This document shows positions 32,301 to 41,420 of a DNA stretch of 64,000 nucleotides, piece after piece. The stretch lies in assembly GCF_900637515.1 (NCBI RefSeq), contig NZ_LR134375.1, forward strand, positions 1,865,001 to 1,929,000, in the 5' to 3' direction. Numbering within the stretch: the stretch's first letter is position 1; every line of letters begins with the position of its first letter. The notes under the pieces are model-generated. The model did no database searches. It was not told the DNA's origin and was given only the letters and a program-made list of their open reading frames with translations. A program made the translations under genes and the position numbers. The DNA is from Veillonella dispar. GTDB lineage: Bacteria; Bacillota; Negativicutes; Veillonellales; Veillonellaceae.

Positions 32301-34382
32301 TTATTGTTGTTCTTGCTCAGCTTTCATAGCTAAAGCTTCTTCTTTATTGAATTTGTGTGCTACAACACGACGAACAAGGTATAAACCAGCGAAGATGAAT
32401 GCAAGCAATCCTAACCATTGTGCTGTGCTTTCAAATTGAGGGCCTACTAATTCAAGTGGAGATTCACCACCACCAGTTGTAACAGACAATACAATAATAA
32501 CAGCTATGATTACACCAATCAAGCTTTCACCAACAATCAAACCAGAAGCGAAGAGAACGCCGCGGCGGTTAGATTGTTCTACATCGTACTCAGCAAGTTC
32601 GCCAGCACGCATTTTAGCACGAGCTACTAGGTAACGACCTACGAAATAGCTAATGAAAGAACCTAAGATAAGAGGTACTTCCAATGTTGGAGGTAAGTAG
32701 ATACCCATACCAACTGCCAATGGAGGCAATGTTAAAGAAGCTGTTGTGCTCTTAAGAATTAAGTTAACGATGATTGCTACTACGCCAACACCAACGCCGA
32801 TCAAGATGTAGTTCCAATCCATGCTAGAACTGAAGATACCTTGAGCAATTGTAGTCATCAAAGTTGCTTGTGGAGCAGATAATGCAGCATTAGGATCCAT
32901 TTCAGCACGTGGTAACGCACCTGTGAAGCCGTATGCTTGGTAAAGCAAGTTAAGAACAGGAGCAATTGCAATTGCACCAGCTACGGAGCCAAGTAACAAC
33001 GCAATTTGTTGACGCCAAGGTGTAGCACCAACGAGTTGACCTGTTTTCAAGTCTTGCAAGTTATCGTTAGAAATAGATGCAATGGCGATAACTACGGATG
33101 TCATAAAGATAGCCATAGCTGTAGCGAATTGTACGCCTGCTTCTGTAGCGAACAAGTTATTTTCAGAAGCGATGAAGTACACCACTAGGGAAGAAATAAT
33201 AGTCGCCAAGATACCAATACCAGAGATTGGAGATGCAGATGTACCGATAAGGCCTGCCATGTAACCACATGCAGCAGCTACGAAGAAGCCAATTAGCAAT
33301 GCTACGAGAACACCTACGATAACAAGTGTCCACATTAAGCCTGCGCTAATAGGTACTGCAGATACGAAGTCCCAGAATGTAAGAACTAAGCCTAAAAGGA
33401 TAATACCGAATACGATAATAACAGATTTTGTGCTCATATCTGTATCCATGCGATGCAATTCACGTTCAGAGGAACTGCTATTCATGGATTTAACAGAAAT
33501 TTTCATACCTTCGATAATAGGTTTGATCAATGTAATCAAAGTCCAAATCGCTGCGATACCGATAGCACCTGCACCGATGAAACGAACTTTAGATTTCCAA
33601 ACAGCCATTGCAAATTTAGCTGTAGCACCACCATCTGGAGCAAGCATGTTAGTCAAGTAAGGTACGAAGCCAGCCCAAGCGATGAGTACACCAACTAGGA
33701 TAGCGATACCGGAAGCGATACCAATAAGGTAACCAGCACCTAACAACGCTGTAGAGAAGCCCAATGGAATTTGAGTAATACCCTTGCTACCTACAGGAAG
33801 CCAGAAGCTCATGCTGTCGCCAAGCACTTTGAAGCCATTCGCACAAAGACTGATAATACCAGCTACAAGACCACCGGATACGATATCTCCCATACCGGAG
33901 CTAGATTGAGGACCTTGGCCACCATTATGGGAACCAACCTTCAAGATTTCTGCTGCTGCACGGCCTTCTGGATATGGTAGATCACTATTTACTACCATGG
34001 CACGACGCAATGGAATGGTGAATAATACACCAAGGGAACCACCGCATGCGCAGAGCAAGAATGTTTGCCAGAATGGGAAACCATTCCAATAACCAAGCAT
34101 TAATAGACCTGGCAAGATAAAGATAATTGCGGACAAAGTACCGGCTGCAGAAGCCTGTGTTTGTACCATGTTGTTTTCAAGAACGTTAGAATCCTTGAAG
34201 AAACGTAAAATTGCCATTGAAATAATGGCTGCCGGAATGGATGACGAGAATGTCAAACCAACCTTCAAACCGAGATATACGTTAGATGCTGTAAAAATTA
34301 CAGTAATCAATGCACCAAGTAGCATCCCACGTAGTGTCAGTTCCGGCAGATGAAGGTCATGGCTCATAAAGTCATGTTTCAT
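32301..34382 (-). CDS. OPT family oligopeptide transporter
   Basis: Large inner-membrane transporter of 693 residues with about 15 hydrophobic segments. Family features include LTLRGMLLGALITVIFTASNVYLGLKVGLTF at the start (about residues 15-45), the PLRRAMVVNSDLPYPEGRAAAEIL motif near 125-148 and a C-terminal GLIVGESLIGVI. Relatives move peptides or metal chelates with protons; the substrate here is not known. ATG 34382 has GGAGG 9 bases upstream. The promoter lies in the divergent gap shared with fumC. Confidence 0.93.
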   Translation of the reverse strand: MKHDFMSHDLHLPELTLRGMLLGALITVIFTASNVYLGLKVGLTFSSSIPAAIISMAILRFFKDSNVLENNMVQTQASAAGTLSAIIFILPGLLMLGYWNGFPFWQTFLLCACGGSLGVLFTIPLRRAMVVNSDLPYPEGRAAAEILKVGSHNGGQGPQSSSGMGDIVSGGLVAGIISLCANGFKVLGDSMSFWLPVGSKGITQIPLGFSTALLGAGYLIGIASGIAILVGVLIAWAGFVPYLTNMLAPDGGATAKFAMAVWKSKVRFIGAGAIGIAAIWTLITLIKPIIEGMKISVKSMNSSSSERELHRMDTDMSTKSVIIVFGIILLGLVLTFWDFVSAVPISAGLMWTLVIVGVLVALLIGFFVAAACGYMAGLIGTSASPISGIGILATIISSLVVYFIASENNLFATEAGVQFATAMAIFMTSVVIAIASISNDNLQDLKTGQLVGATPWRQQIALLLGSVAGAIAIAPVLNLLYQAYGFTGALPRAEMDPNAALSAPQATLMTTIAQGIFSSSMDWNYILIGVGVGVVAIIVNLILKSTTASLTLPPLAVGMGIYLPPTLEVPLILGSFISYFVGRYLVARAKMRAGELAEYDVEQSNRRGVLFASGLIVGESLIGVIIAVIIVLSVTTGGGESPLELVGPQFESTAQWLGLLAFIFAGLYLVRRVVAHKFNKEEALAMKAEQEQQ

Positions 34383-34522
34383 AAGTACTTACCTCCTCTG
34401 TGAAACTAGAGCTTACGACATATAATAAGCTACTTCCATTTTATCGTGTTAAAGCGCTGATTTCAATATATATGCGATATTTATAATGTATACATGTTTC
34501 ATTAGACCATTAACTATGTAGA

Positions 34523-34604
34523 AAAAGGCAACAGTCCAAAAGCCTCCAAAGCCACCTACCCCGCTACGCGGGGCCGCTAAGTCGTTTTTGGACTGTCGCC
34601 TTTT
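34523..34604 (-). repeat. Hairpin element, diverged third member with an extra inner hairpin
   Basis: A 19-bp stem (34523-34541 with 34586-34604) closes a 44-base loop. The one plus-strand mismatch is a G-U pair on the minus strand. On the minus strand the loop begins ACGACTTAGCGG and ends GGAGGC, recalling CGACTTTGCG...GGAGC of the elements at 20465 and 20828, but it carries an additional GC hairpin (CCCCGC TAC GCGGGG, 34559-34573). It lies between two divergent genes, where a terminator is not expected. Confidence 0.65.
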
Positions 34605-34672
34605 CCCTCTCAAATTAGCCCTCTATGAAACATGTATGCAAATTAAATATAAATCATCGCATATATATTGGG

Positions 34673-34722
34673 AGAGGAGAAAAGGTGTATATGCACAAAT
34701 CGCATATACACCTTTCCTCTAT
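34673..34722. repeat. Long inverted repeat in the OPT-fumC gap
   Basis: AAAGGTGTATATGC pairs perfectly with GCATATACACCTTT around a 7-base loop, with AGAGGA/TCCTCT-like extensions. It lacks the conserved loop of the other elements. The 448-bp gap otherwise holds the hairpin at 34523 and the fumC promoter region. Confidence 0.75.
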
Positions 34723-34750
34723 ATGAAAATAGAAATCATTATCTTTTATT

Positions 34751-34779
34751 CTGTACAAATATACAGGATTTTATATAAT
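34751..34779 (+). promoter_or_regulatory. Candidate fumC promoter with overlapping inverted repeat
   Basis: TATAAT at 34774-34779. The place of the -35 box is occupied by CTGTA-N6-TACAG (34751-34766), a possible operator. A CCGAC/GTCGG hairpin follows at 34788-34803. Sequence-based inference only. Confidence 0.4.
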
Positions 34780-34830
34780 TAAATTACCGACGATAAAGTC
34801 GGCATGTCTTTTAAGGAGGTTGTAAACATT

Positions 34831-36186
34831 ATGGAAACAAGAATTGAATATGATTCAATGGGACCAGTCGAAGTCGACGCTAGACGAATTTACGGACCTC
34901 AAACGCAACGCTCGTTCAATAATTTCAAGATCGGTGACCACCGCATCCCTATTGAACAAATCAAAGCGCTTGCGCTTGTAAAAAAAGCATGTGCTTTAAC
35001 CAATGCAAAATGTGGCGCAGTAACTGAGGAAAAAGCGAAACTCATTGCTCAAGTAGTAGATGAAATCGTGGACGGAAAATGGGATGATGAATTCCCATTG
35101 ACTGTATTCCAAACAGGTTCTGGCACCCAAACTAACATGAATGTGAACGAGGTAATCGCTCACCGGGCTAAACAGTTAGATGAAAGCAACCCGCTTCATC
35201 CTAACGACGATGTAAACCGCGGCCAAAGTACAAACGATACATTCCCTACGGCAATGCATATCTGTGCGTACTTTGAAATTACAAAACGCGTAATTCCTGC
35301 ATTGGACGGCCTTATCCAATCCTTCGAAAAATTGCAAGAAAAAGGTAAAGGCTTGCAAAAAGTTGGTCGTACGCATTTACAAGATGCTACTTTCATCATG
35401 GTAGACCAAGAAATCAGCGCCTTTGTAGAAGGCCTAAAAACTGCCAAAACTATGCTTGTCCAAAACGCTGACCACCTACTCGACGTAGCCCTCGGCGGCA
35501 CTGCCGTTGGTACTGGTGTAAACACACCTAAAGGCTATCTAGACGTTATGGAAACTGTATTACCAGAGGTAACAGGTGCTCCATTCCGCGTTAAGAACAA
35601 CAAATTCCAAGGCCTATCTTTGAAAGATGCTTTCATGATGGCTCACGGTGCACTCAATACATTAGCTACTACACTATTCAAAATTGCTAACGACGTCCGT
35701 TTCTTAGGCTCTGGCCCTCGCTGCGGCTATGGCGAATGGCATCTTCCTGAAAACGAACCGGGCTCCTCCATCATGCCAGGCAAGGTAAATCCTACACAAT
35801 GTGAAGCCTTGGCCATGGTATGCGCCCAAGTATTCGGTCATAATACGACTATGACACTCTGTGCAGGCAGCGGTGCGTTCCAATTGAACGTGTACATGCC
35901 TATCATGATCTATGATTTTGTTGAAAGCTGTCGCCTCCTCTCAGATGCTATGAACTCTTTCACAACACACTGCATCGACGGCGTAGAATTTGTGCCGGAA
36001 AAACTCAACTTCTTCGTAGAACAATCCCTCATGATTGCTACATCCTTAACACCATATATCGGCTACGACAAGAGTGCTAAGGTTGTAAAAGAAGCATACA
36101 AACGCGGTTGTTCTATCAAAGAAATCATCTTGGAAGAAAAACTCATGACTGAAGACGAATTTGCTGAAGCAGTTCGCATGAAATAA
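34831..36186 (+). CDS. fumC: Fumarate hydratase class II
   Basis: Oxygen-stable fumarase that interconverts fumarate and malate; in a propionate-forming lactate fermenter it runs from malate to fumarate. The family signature GSSIMPGKVNPTQCE lies near residue 314, with QTGSGTQTNMNVNEV near 96, the THLQD catalytic His near 187 and NRGQSTNDTFPTAMH. Start chosen at ATG 34831, 11 bases after AAGGAGGT; the frame is open from 34804 but that ATG lies before the ribosome site. The 451-residue length is normal. Single-gene unit ending at a strong hairpin. Confidence 0.95.
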   Translation: METRIEYDSMGPVEVDARRIYGPQTQRSFNNFKIGDHRIPIEQIKALALVKKACALTNAKCGAVTEEKAKLIAQVVDEIVDGKWDDEFPLTVFQTGSGTQTNMNVNEVIAHRAKQLDESNPLHPNDDVNRGQSTNDTFPTAMHICAYFEITKRVIPALDGLIQSFEKLQEKGKGLQKVGRTHLQDATFIMVDQEISAFVEGLKTAKTMLVQNADHLLDVALGGTAVGTGVNTPKGYLDVMETVLPEVTGAPFRVKNNKFQGLSLKDAFMMAHGALNTLATTLFKIANDVRFLGSGPRCGYGEWHLPENEPGSSIMPGKVNPTQCEALAMVCAQVFGHNTTMTLCAGSGAFQLNVYMPIMIYDFVESCRLLSDAMNSFTTHCIDGVEFVPEKLNFFVEQSLMIATSLTPYIGYDKSAKVVKEAYKRGCSIKEIILEEKLMTEDEFAEAVRMK

Positions 36187-36249
36187 AATCTCTCTCATCT
36201 CTATGACATATCTGTAACATCCTCTCATACCTCAAATGAACGGAAAATA

Positions 36250-36320
36250 AAAGGACGTAATAGTCTTGAAATCTTCAATAATACTTATTACTGAAGAATA
36301 GACTATTACGTCCTTTTTGT
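36250..36320 (+). terminator. Long terminator hairpin after fumC
   Basis: A 16-bp perfect outer stem (AAAGGACGTAATAGTC with its complement) and an inner TCTTCA/TGAAGA stem, then a T run. The rest of the gap to 36446 is AT-rich without visible features. Confidence 0.85.
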
Positions 36321-36446
36321 TTTATATGTCTTATAGCAATATTTAATTTAAACTAATGAAATTCTATAATAATGTACCTTTAAAAGCATCATTTTAAGCA
36401 TAAAATATACTCCAATCAAAAAAATGCCTTATGCTATCCGCATTCA

Positions 36447-36887
36447 TTATAATGATTTAAATATAATTCTATCCTCTTCACTAATTTGGCTCAGATCATC
36501 TTTTATAGATATAGATTTACCATAAATACGTTTTAAGTTATTAATGCTATCAATATCCTCTATTATACTAGCAGTATCATAAAATGAGTAATTGGGTATC
36601 TTTAAAATATCTGTACCTATTGGTGTTAATAAAACCCTAGTATAACCCGATTCCCCTTTTACATATAAATATGGAAATACCACCTTATGAGAAATTTTAG
36701 AAAATTCCAATCTAGTTTTATATGTGCTATCCTCTAGCATTCCACCAAACACAATTCGATAACGACCAAAACTATAAGAATCTACTAGTTCGGTATGTAT
36801 CCCATAAAAATTTAAATAAATTATACTAAGTCCCACTAAAAAACATATGGCTAATATTTTATATATTGGAATCCTTATGTTATTCAT
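36447..36887 (-). CDS. Small membrane-anchored protein, unknown
   Basis: 146 residues: one N-terminal membrane segment (ILAICFLVGLSIIYLNFYG, about 11-29) and a soluble, probably extracytoplasmic part of 115 residues without recognised motifs. No lipobox. ATG 36887 follows a GAGGTAAG site. It is the last gene of an AT-rich run of five short genes. I do not recognise the family. Confidence 0.6.
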   Translation of the reverse strand: MNNIRIPIYKILAICFLVGLSIIYLNFYGIHTELVDSYSFGRYRIVFGGMLEDSTYKTRLEFSKISHKVVFPYLYVKGESGYTRVLLTPIGTDILKIPNYSFYDTASIIEDIDSINNLKRIYGKSISIKDDLSQISEEDRIIFKSL

Positions 36888-36950
36888 TATATCTTACCTC
36901 ATCTGTCTTAAACCCTAATACGATATAGTATCGGAACTTTTATTTATAAA

Positions 36951-37148
36951 TTATGACTTCAATACATACTTAATAAAAAGAAAACCTAAAACATAAAATA
37001 TTACTACACCAAGATATACATATGGTAATGAGCTTAGCAATTCATCAATTGGAATACCATTTAAAAGACGATATAAAATCTGAACTATAGGAAATAAAAT
37101 AGCTACGATTATAATACTATAAAATAAAAACTTAAAAACACTTTTCAC
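36951..37148 (-). CDS. Small two-helix membrane protein, unknown
   Basis: About 65 residues with two hydrophobic segments joined by a short loop (NGIPIDELLSSLP) and a basic C-terminus. I chose GTG 37148, 7 bases after GGGAG; the frame is open to 37169. Function unknown. Its context is the AT-rich small membrane-protein cluster. Confidence 0.5.
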   Translation of the reverse strand: MKSVFKFLFYSIIIVAILFPIVQILYRLLNGIPIDELLSSLPYVYLGVVIFYVLGFLFIKYVLKS

Positions 37149-37213
37149 ATTACTACTCCCACAAAACAAAAAACTCTATATAAATACTCTTTTATACTCC
37201 ACTTTTTACTTCT

Positions 37214-37516
37214 CTAATATCTCATAAATTTTATAGCTATTAATACCATAAAAAATACAATTAGAAAAACATATTTCATATTAAATAGATTATTAATCTC
37301 TTTAAATCCATTTTTCTTAAATGCTTGTATTAACAGCTTTACTTGTTTACGACTTAATATATATAAAATTATATGCAATACTATCCCCGCTAGTATTGCT
37401 GCTTTTAGATTTCCTTCGTATCCACCAGTTATCATTGAGCAGATAAAAGCTATATCCATAAGAATAATTGGAATAGTACATATAATAACTCTGTAGATAA
37501 AAAATTTGCTATACAT
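37214..37516 (-). CDS. Small membrane protein, paralog of the one at 38075
   Basis: 100 residues with about three hydrophobic segments. It aligns end to end with the protein at 38075-38377: both start MYSK-FIY, share ICxI...DI near residue 20, KxAIL near 38, a central LIQAF or IIQAF, and end IKFMRY or IKLVRY. No known domain recognised. AT-rich codon use sets this group apart from flanking genes. Confidence 0.6.
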   Translation of the reverse strand: MYSKFFIYRVIICTIPIILMDIAFICSMITGGYEGNLKAAILAGIVLHIILYILSRKQVKLLIQAFKKNGFKEINNLFNMKYVFLIVFFMVLIAIKFMRY

Positions 37517-37572
37517 TAATCTACACCTATAAAATAGCCCTACAATATCAATGTTTCAATCTAATCAATCAT

Positions 37573-37932
37573 TCAATTACATATCATCCACAATAATATA
37601 GCTGTTATGAAATATAAATAATACCGAAAAACCTTTGCATTAGAATAGCTTTTTGAGGATTTAAGTTTAAATGTTGCAATGATCTCAACAATAACTAAGA
37701 TACCCATATTTACATAGAGTAAACTAAGATAATCAACTAAATCGGGAATAAAAAATGTCTGCACTATAAGAAAGAGGCTGATTGGAACCCCTAAACCTAA
37801 GAAAAGACCATATAGATTAGGGGATTTCAACTCCATATCACTTTTTAAAATATAGAGTCTAAACAACCTATATAAATAATAAGCCAAAAGACCTACAGGT
37901 AATCCGATTTTATAAATAGACAACGGAATCAT
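37573..37932 (-). CDS. Small multi-spanning membrane protein, unknown
   Basis: 119 residues with four likely membrane helices (GLPVGLLAYYLYRLFRLYIL; LYGLFLGLGVPISLFLIVQ; LLYVNMGILVIVEIIATF; YLYFITAILLWMI). The ribosome site before ATG 37932 is weak. No family recognised; part of the AT-rich cluster. Confidence 0.55.
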   Translation of the reverse strand: MIPLSIYKIGLPVGLLAYYLYRLFRLYILKSDMELKSPNLYGLFLGLGVPISLFLIVQTFFIPDLVDYLSLLYVNMGILVIVEIIATFKLKSSKSYSNAKVFRYYLYFITAILLWMICN

Positions 37933-38016
37933 TTATTAATACACTCTCTTCTTTAAGCAACACAACTAAAAATTTTAACTCTAATATATCACAATTATTA
38001 TATAAGTTCATATAAT

Positions 38017-38055
38017 AAAAAGAGGCATTGTATCTAAAATACAATGCCTCTTTTT
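38017..38055. terminator. Terminator inside the small membrane-protein cluster
   Basis: A 16-bp perfect stem (AAAAAGAGGCATTGTA with its complement), 20 bases past the stop codon of the 38075 gene, A/T-flanked on both sides. Confidence 0.9.
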
Positions 38056-38074
38056 ATTTGTAACCTATGTTTTT

Positions 38075-38377
38075 CTAATATCTCACAAGTTTTATAGTCA
38101 TTAACATGATCAAAGATATGATAAAAACCATCTGTTTCGTACTTAGCAGTTCATAGGTCTCGTTAAATGTATTATTCTCAAATGCTTGTATTATCAGTAT
38201 TTCTTGCTTACTGAATTCTAGGTATATATCTAAATGGCATCCAATTGCCACTAGTATTGCTATTTTGAGATATCCCTTATATATATCCGCTGTCATTTCG
38301 TAGATTAAAGAGATATCAAATAGCATGAGCACAATAATACATATAAGGATTTTATAGATAAAGGATTTACTATACAT
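38075..38377 (-). CDS. Small membrane protein, paralog of the one at 37214
   Basis: 100 residues, three hydrophobic segments, same length and layout as the 37214 protein with the shared ends MYSK and KxxRY. A GGGAT site precedes ATG 38377. It is first in the cluster and has its own terminator. Duplicated small membrane proteins in an AT-rich run recall immunity-gene arrays, but no toxin or bacteriocin gene is present, so this is only a possibility. Confidence 0.6.
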   Translation of the reverse strand: MYSKSFIYKILICIIVLMLFDISLIYEMTADIYKGYLKIAILVAIGCHLDIYLEFSKQEILIIQAFENNTFNETYELLSTKQMVFIISLIMLMTIKLVRY

Positions 38378-38430
38378 GATTGTATCCCTATAATGAGCTC
38401 ACTTTTATTCTAAGGAGCTCACCTTTACTT

Positions 38431-39612
38431 CTAAGCTACTCCGTCAAAGAATGTAATGACTGTAATTTCTCGTGGGCAGTTGATACGGATTGGGAACCAA
38501 TGACCTGAGCCGTTATTAACATAGCACACGCTTTGTTCTTCTACGTAGCGACCTTTTGTATATGGTGTGCCTGTTGGTACCAACGGCATGCCCATGAAGA
38601 CGATTTGACCACCGTGAGTATGACCAGAGAGGGTCAACGGAATTTTACGTTCAATGGCTTCTTCAAAGAATTCAGGGTGATGTGCCAATAGGATAACAAA
38701 GGCGTAGTCAGGAATACCAGATAAAGCCTTATCGATCATAGCTTCACGTTTTTCTTTTTCCCGATCATTGTCATACGCAACACCAGCAATGTATACAGGT
38801 TGCTTACCACCCATAATTTGAATATTGCTATTCACAAGGATGTTCATCGGTGTATTGTGTTTCAATTCGTCTAGTACCTTATTCACATCGTGATGGTACT
38901 CATGATTGCCCAAGATGAAATCGACACCGTCTGGAATTTGTTTTGCAAAGGTTGTCAGTCTTTCACAGACTTGTGGTAACCAAGCGATTTTATCGATTAA
39001 ATCACCAGTGATGACAACGCGATTAGGCTTCTCTACAAGGGCTAGCTTTAAAATTTCATCAAGGTCATCTAAATCGATGCTTGGCCCAACGTGGATATCA
39101 CTGAGTTGGACGATTTTATAGTCCTTTAAGCCAGGTGGTAAGTTCGTATACCCAAAGCTTTCATGAGTGACCTCAATCTCATGTTGCCCTACATAGGCTG
39201 CATAGCTAGAACCACCGATTGTTGCTAACGGCACCACTGTTGCTGCCGTTCTAAAGAAAGCACGACGGCCTGTTCTATTTTCCTCTGGCGTTTTGCTCCA
39301 AATCTTATTAACCGCCCAGTATAACAAGCTGAGAACGATGAATACAGGAATAGCCAAGAATAAGCCAAAGAGAAAACCGTAGCTTTCAGTACGGAACATA
39401 TTCATCAACGGATAATACATCGTTCCATATAGATCTACTTGATTAAGTATATAGTATCGGATTGCGGCGAACCACGCACCGATAATGATTATATAGCCCA
39501 CCCAGGCAGGCCATTTCTTTTTAGGCTTCCACAAGTTGAGAAATAGAGCCCAAAATCCTACCAATCCTATTACGAGGATAGCAGAAAAAATGATATTAAA
39601 TAGAATTCTCAT
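38431..39612 (-). CDS. Membrane-anchored metallophosphoesterase
   Basis: 393 residues. The N-terminal 150 residues contain about four membrane helices; the rest is a calcineurin-like phosphoesterase with all metal motifs: SDIHVGP (D-x-H), GDLID, GNHEYHHD and GHTHGGQ. Layout resembles the YkuE/YaeI group, whose members act on lipid phosphoesters, but the substrate here is unknown. ATG 39612 follows AGGAG. Its neighbour mutY ends 17 bases beyond, so the two may be co-transcribed. Confidence 0.9.
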   Translation of the reverse strand: MRILFNIIFSAILVIGLVGFWALFLNLWKPKKKWPAWVGYIIIIGAWFAAIRYYILNQVDLYGTMYYPLMNMFRTESYGFLFGLFLAIPVFIVLSLLYWAVNKIWSKTPEENRTGRRAFFRTAATVVPLATIGGSSYAAYVGQHEIEVTHESFGYTNLPPGLKDYKIVQLSDIHVGPSIDLDDLDEILKLALVEKPNRVVITGDLIDKIAWLPQVCERLTTFAKQIPDGVDFILGNHEYHHDVNKVLDELKHNTPMNILVNSNIQIMGGKQPVYIAGVAYDNDREKEKREAMIDKALSGIPDYAFVILLAHHPEFFEEAIERKIPLTLSGHTHGGQIVFMGMPLVPTGTPYTKGRYVEEQSVCYVNNGSGHWFPIRINCPREITVITFFDGVA

Positions 39613-39628
39613 TCATTGCTCCTACAAA

Positions 39629-40726
39629 TTATTTTGCAATCTCCGTCAATTTACCATGAGGACCTGCCCAAGCATAATCGGCGAACTCATCGCGCTTGAT
39701 GAGCATCCAGTCCTTTGGCAATTGCTTTTGGATATCTCCGATCCTTATATTCTTAGCATCTCCTACGTACGTTAAATCGCCGCGGAATGCTTTCATGAAC
39801 CATTTTCGATGAGAGAAAATATGTGTTATCTCTTTTACTAATACTGGTTGCAAGGACAGTTCAAAACCTAGGTCCTTAACTAACTCCTCAAGGCCTTGTT
39901 CCCCTTCGCCAAAGGCAGATACCATTTCCACAGATGGGAATTCCCACATGGACCGTAACAGTCCACGGTTAGGACGTTTGTGCAATAGATAATAGTCTTC
40001 GTATTGCAAGATCCCCACAAATAGAGGCACCTCTACTACCTTTGTTTTCTTGATACGTACTGGTAGTTTATCAGTATCTTTATGTTGGTATGCTTCGCAC
40101 ATGTTTACAATAGGACATTCTCCACAGCGTGGAGTTTTTGGAATGCACACGGCAGAGCCAAAGTCCATCAAGGCTTGGTTAAAGTCGCCAGGTCGATCGT
40201 GAGGCAATGTTTCCTCTACGATAGCAGTTATGGCCTTCTTGCCTTTCATGCTCAAAATATCGTCAAAGATGCGATATAAACGAGCATAGATGCGCAGTAC
40301 ATTGCCATCTACAGCCACCTCTGGTTCGTTGTACGCCATGGATAGAACAGCCCCAGCCGTATATGACCCTACCCCCTTCAAGGACTCCATAGTCTTGCGA
40401 TCATGAGGCACGATACCACCGTAGTTTTCCACGACGTCCTTTACACCAAGGCGCAAGTTACGAGCCCGGCTATAATAGCCAAGCCCTTGCCAAGCGTGAA
40501 CTACCTCATCTTCAGACGCCTTTGCCAAATCTTCTAAGGTTGGAAATAGTCGCATCCAGTTATCATAATAAGGCTTCATCGCCTCAATGCGGGTCTGTTG
40601 GCTCATCACCTCGGAAACCCAAACCTTATAAGGGTCTCCACAATCACGCCACGGCAAATCCCGCTTATTCACATCATACCACGCTAATAGCTGTGGCACC
40701 CACTTGGGGCTCTTTTTATCAGTCAT
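39629..40726 (-). CDS. mutY: A/G-specific adenine DNA glycosylase
   Basis: Removes adenine paired with 8-oxoguanine. Visible features: LPWRDCGDPYKVWVSEVMSQQTR with the catalytic Glu, the helix-hairpin-helix SLKGVGSYTAGAVL, VDGNVLRI with the catalytic Asp, the 4Fe-4S ligands C-x6-C-x2-C-x5-C (CIPKTPRCGECPIVNMC) and a C-terminal NUDIX-like recognition domain from about residue 235. The 365-residue length is usual. It is next to a NUDIX hydrolase gene, a pairing that fits the defence against oxidised guanine. Confidence 0.96.
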   Translation of the reverse strand: MTDKKSPKWVPQLLAWYDVNKRDLPWRDCGDPYKVWVSEVMSQQTRIEAMKPYYDNWMRLFPTLEDLAKASEDEVVHAWQGLGYYSRARNLRLGVKDVVENYGGIVPHDRKTMESLKGVGSYTAGAVLSMAYNEPEVAVDGNVLRIYARLYRIFDDILSMKGKKAITAIVEETLPHDRPGDFNQALMDFGSAVCIPKTPRCGECPIVNMCEAYQHKDTDKLPVRIKKTKVVEVPLFVGILQYEDYYLLHKRPNRGLLRSMWEFPSVEMVSAFGEGEQGLEELVKDLGFELSLQPVLVKEITHIFSHRKWFMKAFRGDLTYVGDAKNIRIGDIQKQLPKDWMLIKRDEFADYAWAGPHGKLTEIAK

Positions 40727-40784
40727 ATTACCTCAATATATTATAAATTTATTTACATTAGCTAATATATTCAATATCAATAAA

Positions 40785-41306
40785 TTAACCATTAATATAG
40801 AGATCAATGCGCGCCAAGTGTTCACTTTCAAGAACGGTATCAACGGTGGTTAAATCCATTTTATCTACAGAGCTATTGTCTCGACCAAATACGATAGGTC
40901 CTTTTAATTTCTTACCTTCTAGCAGCATCGGCAACCATTGGCGATCACCATCCCACATGCGCTCGTAGGGAATTTCGTCTACTGTCAGCCAATGAGGCTC
41001 CATTTCGTCCGTTTCCTCTACATGGCCTGTGAAAGTACGCAAAAAATACACATAACCGACATGTGTTAAGCTTTCATCAAAAGGAAATTGAAAGTCAAAA
41101 GCCGCTACACATTCTAAATCTTCTGGGCGACCATGAAGGCCAGATTCCTCAAACAACTCACGGATGGCGCAGTCTCGGAAGCTTTCACCAGCCTCGAGTT
41201 TACCACCGAATCCATTATATTTATCAGCCCCGAAACCACGTTTTTTACGACCTAGCAATATACGATTTTGTTCATCAATAGGAAATACAAGCGTCGTCGG
41301 TTTCAT
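40785..41306 (-). CDS. NUDIX hydrolase, MutT/MTH1-like
   Basis: Pyrophosphohydrolase, 173 residues, with a complete NUDIX box GFGGKLEAGESFRDCAIRELFEESGL (Gly-x5-Glu-x7-Arg-Glu-x2-Glu-Glu). The pattern LLGRKKRGFGADKYNGFGGK near the start resembles MTH1-type 8-oxo-dGTPases. Located 58 bases upstream of mutY on the same strand, it suggests a sanitising role for oxidised purine nucleotides. The substrate is inferred from family likeness and context. Confidence 0.9.
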   Translation of the reverse strand: MKPTTLVFPIDEQNRILLGRKKRGFGADKYNGFGGKLEAGESFRDCAIRELFEESGLHGRPEDLECVAAFDFQFPFDESLTHVGYVYFLRTFTGHVEETDEMEPHWLTVDEIPYERMWDGDRQWLPMLLEGKKLKGPIVFGRDNSSVDKMDLTTVDTVLESEHLARIDLYING

Positions 41307-41420
41307 AGAGCCTCCTTAATCATTTATATAATACCCTATTATTATACCATTATTTCATGTACGAATGGGCTAATTATGGTATGATTAAGAGTATAGATTT
41401 TCTTACGAGGAAGGAGGCAC

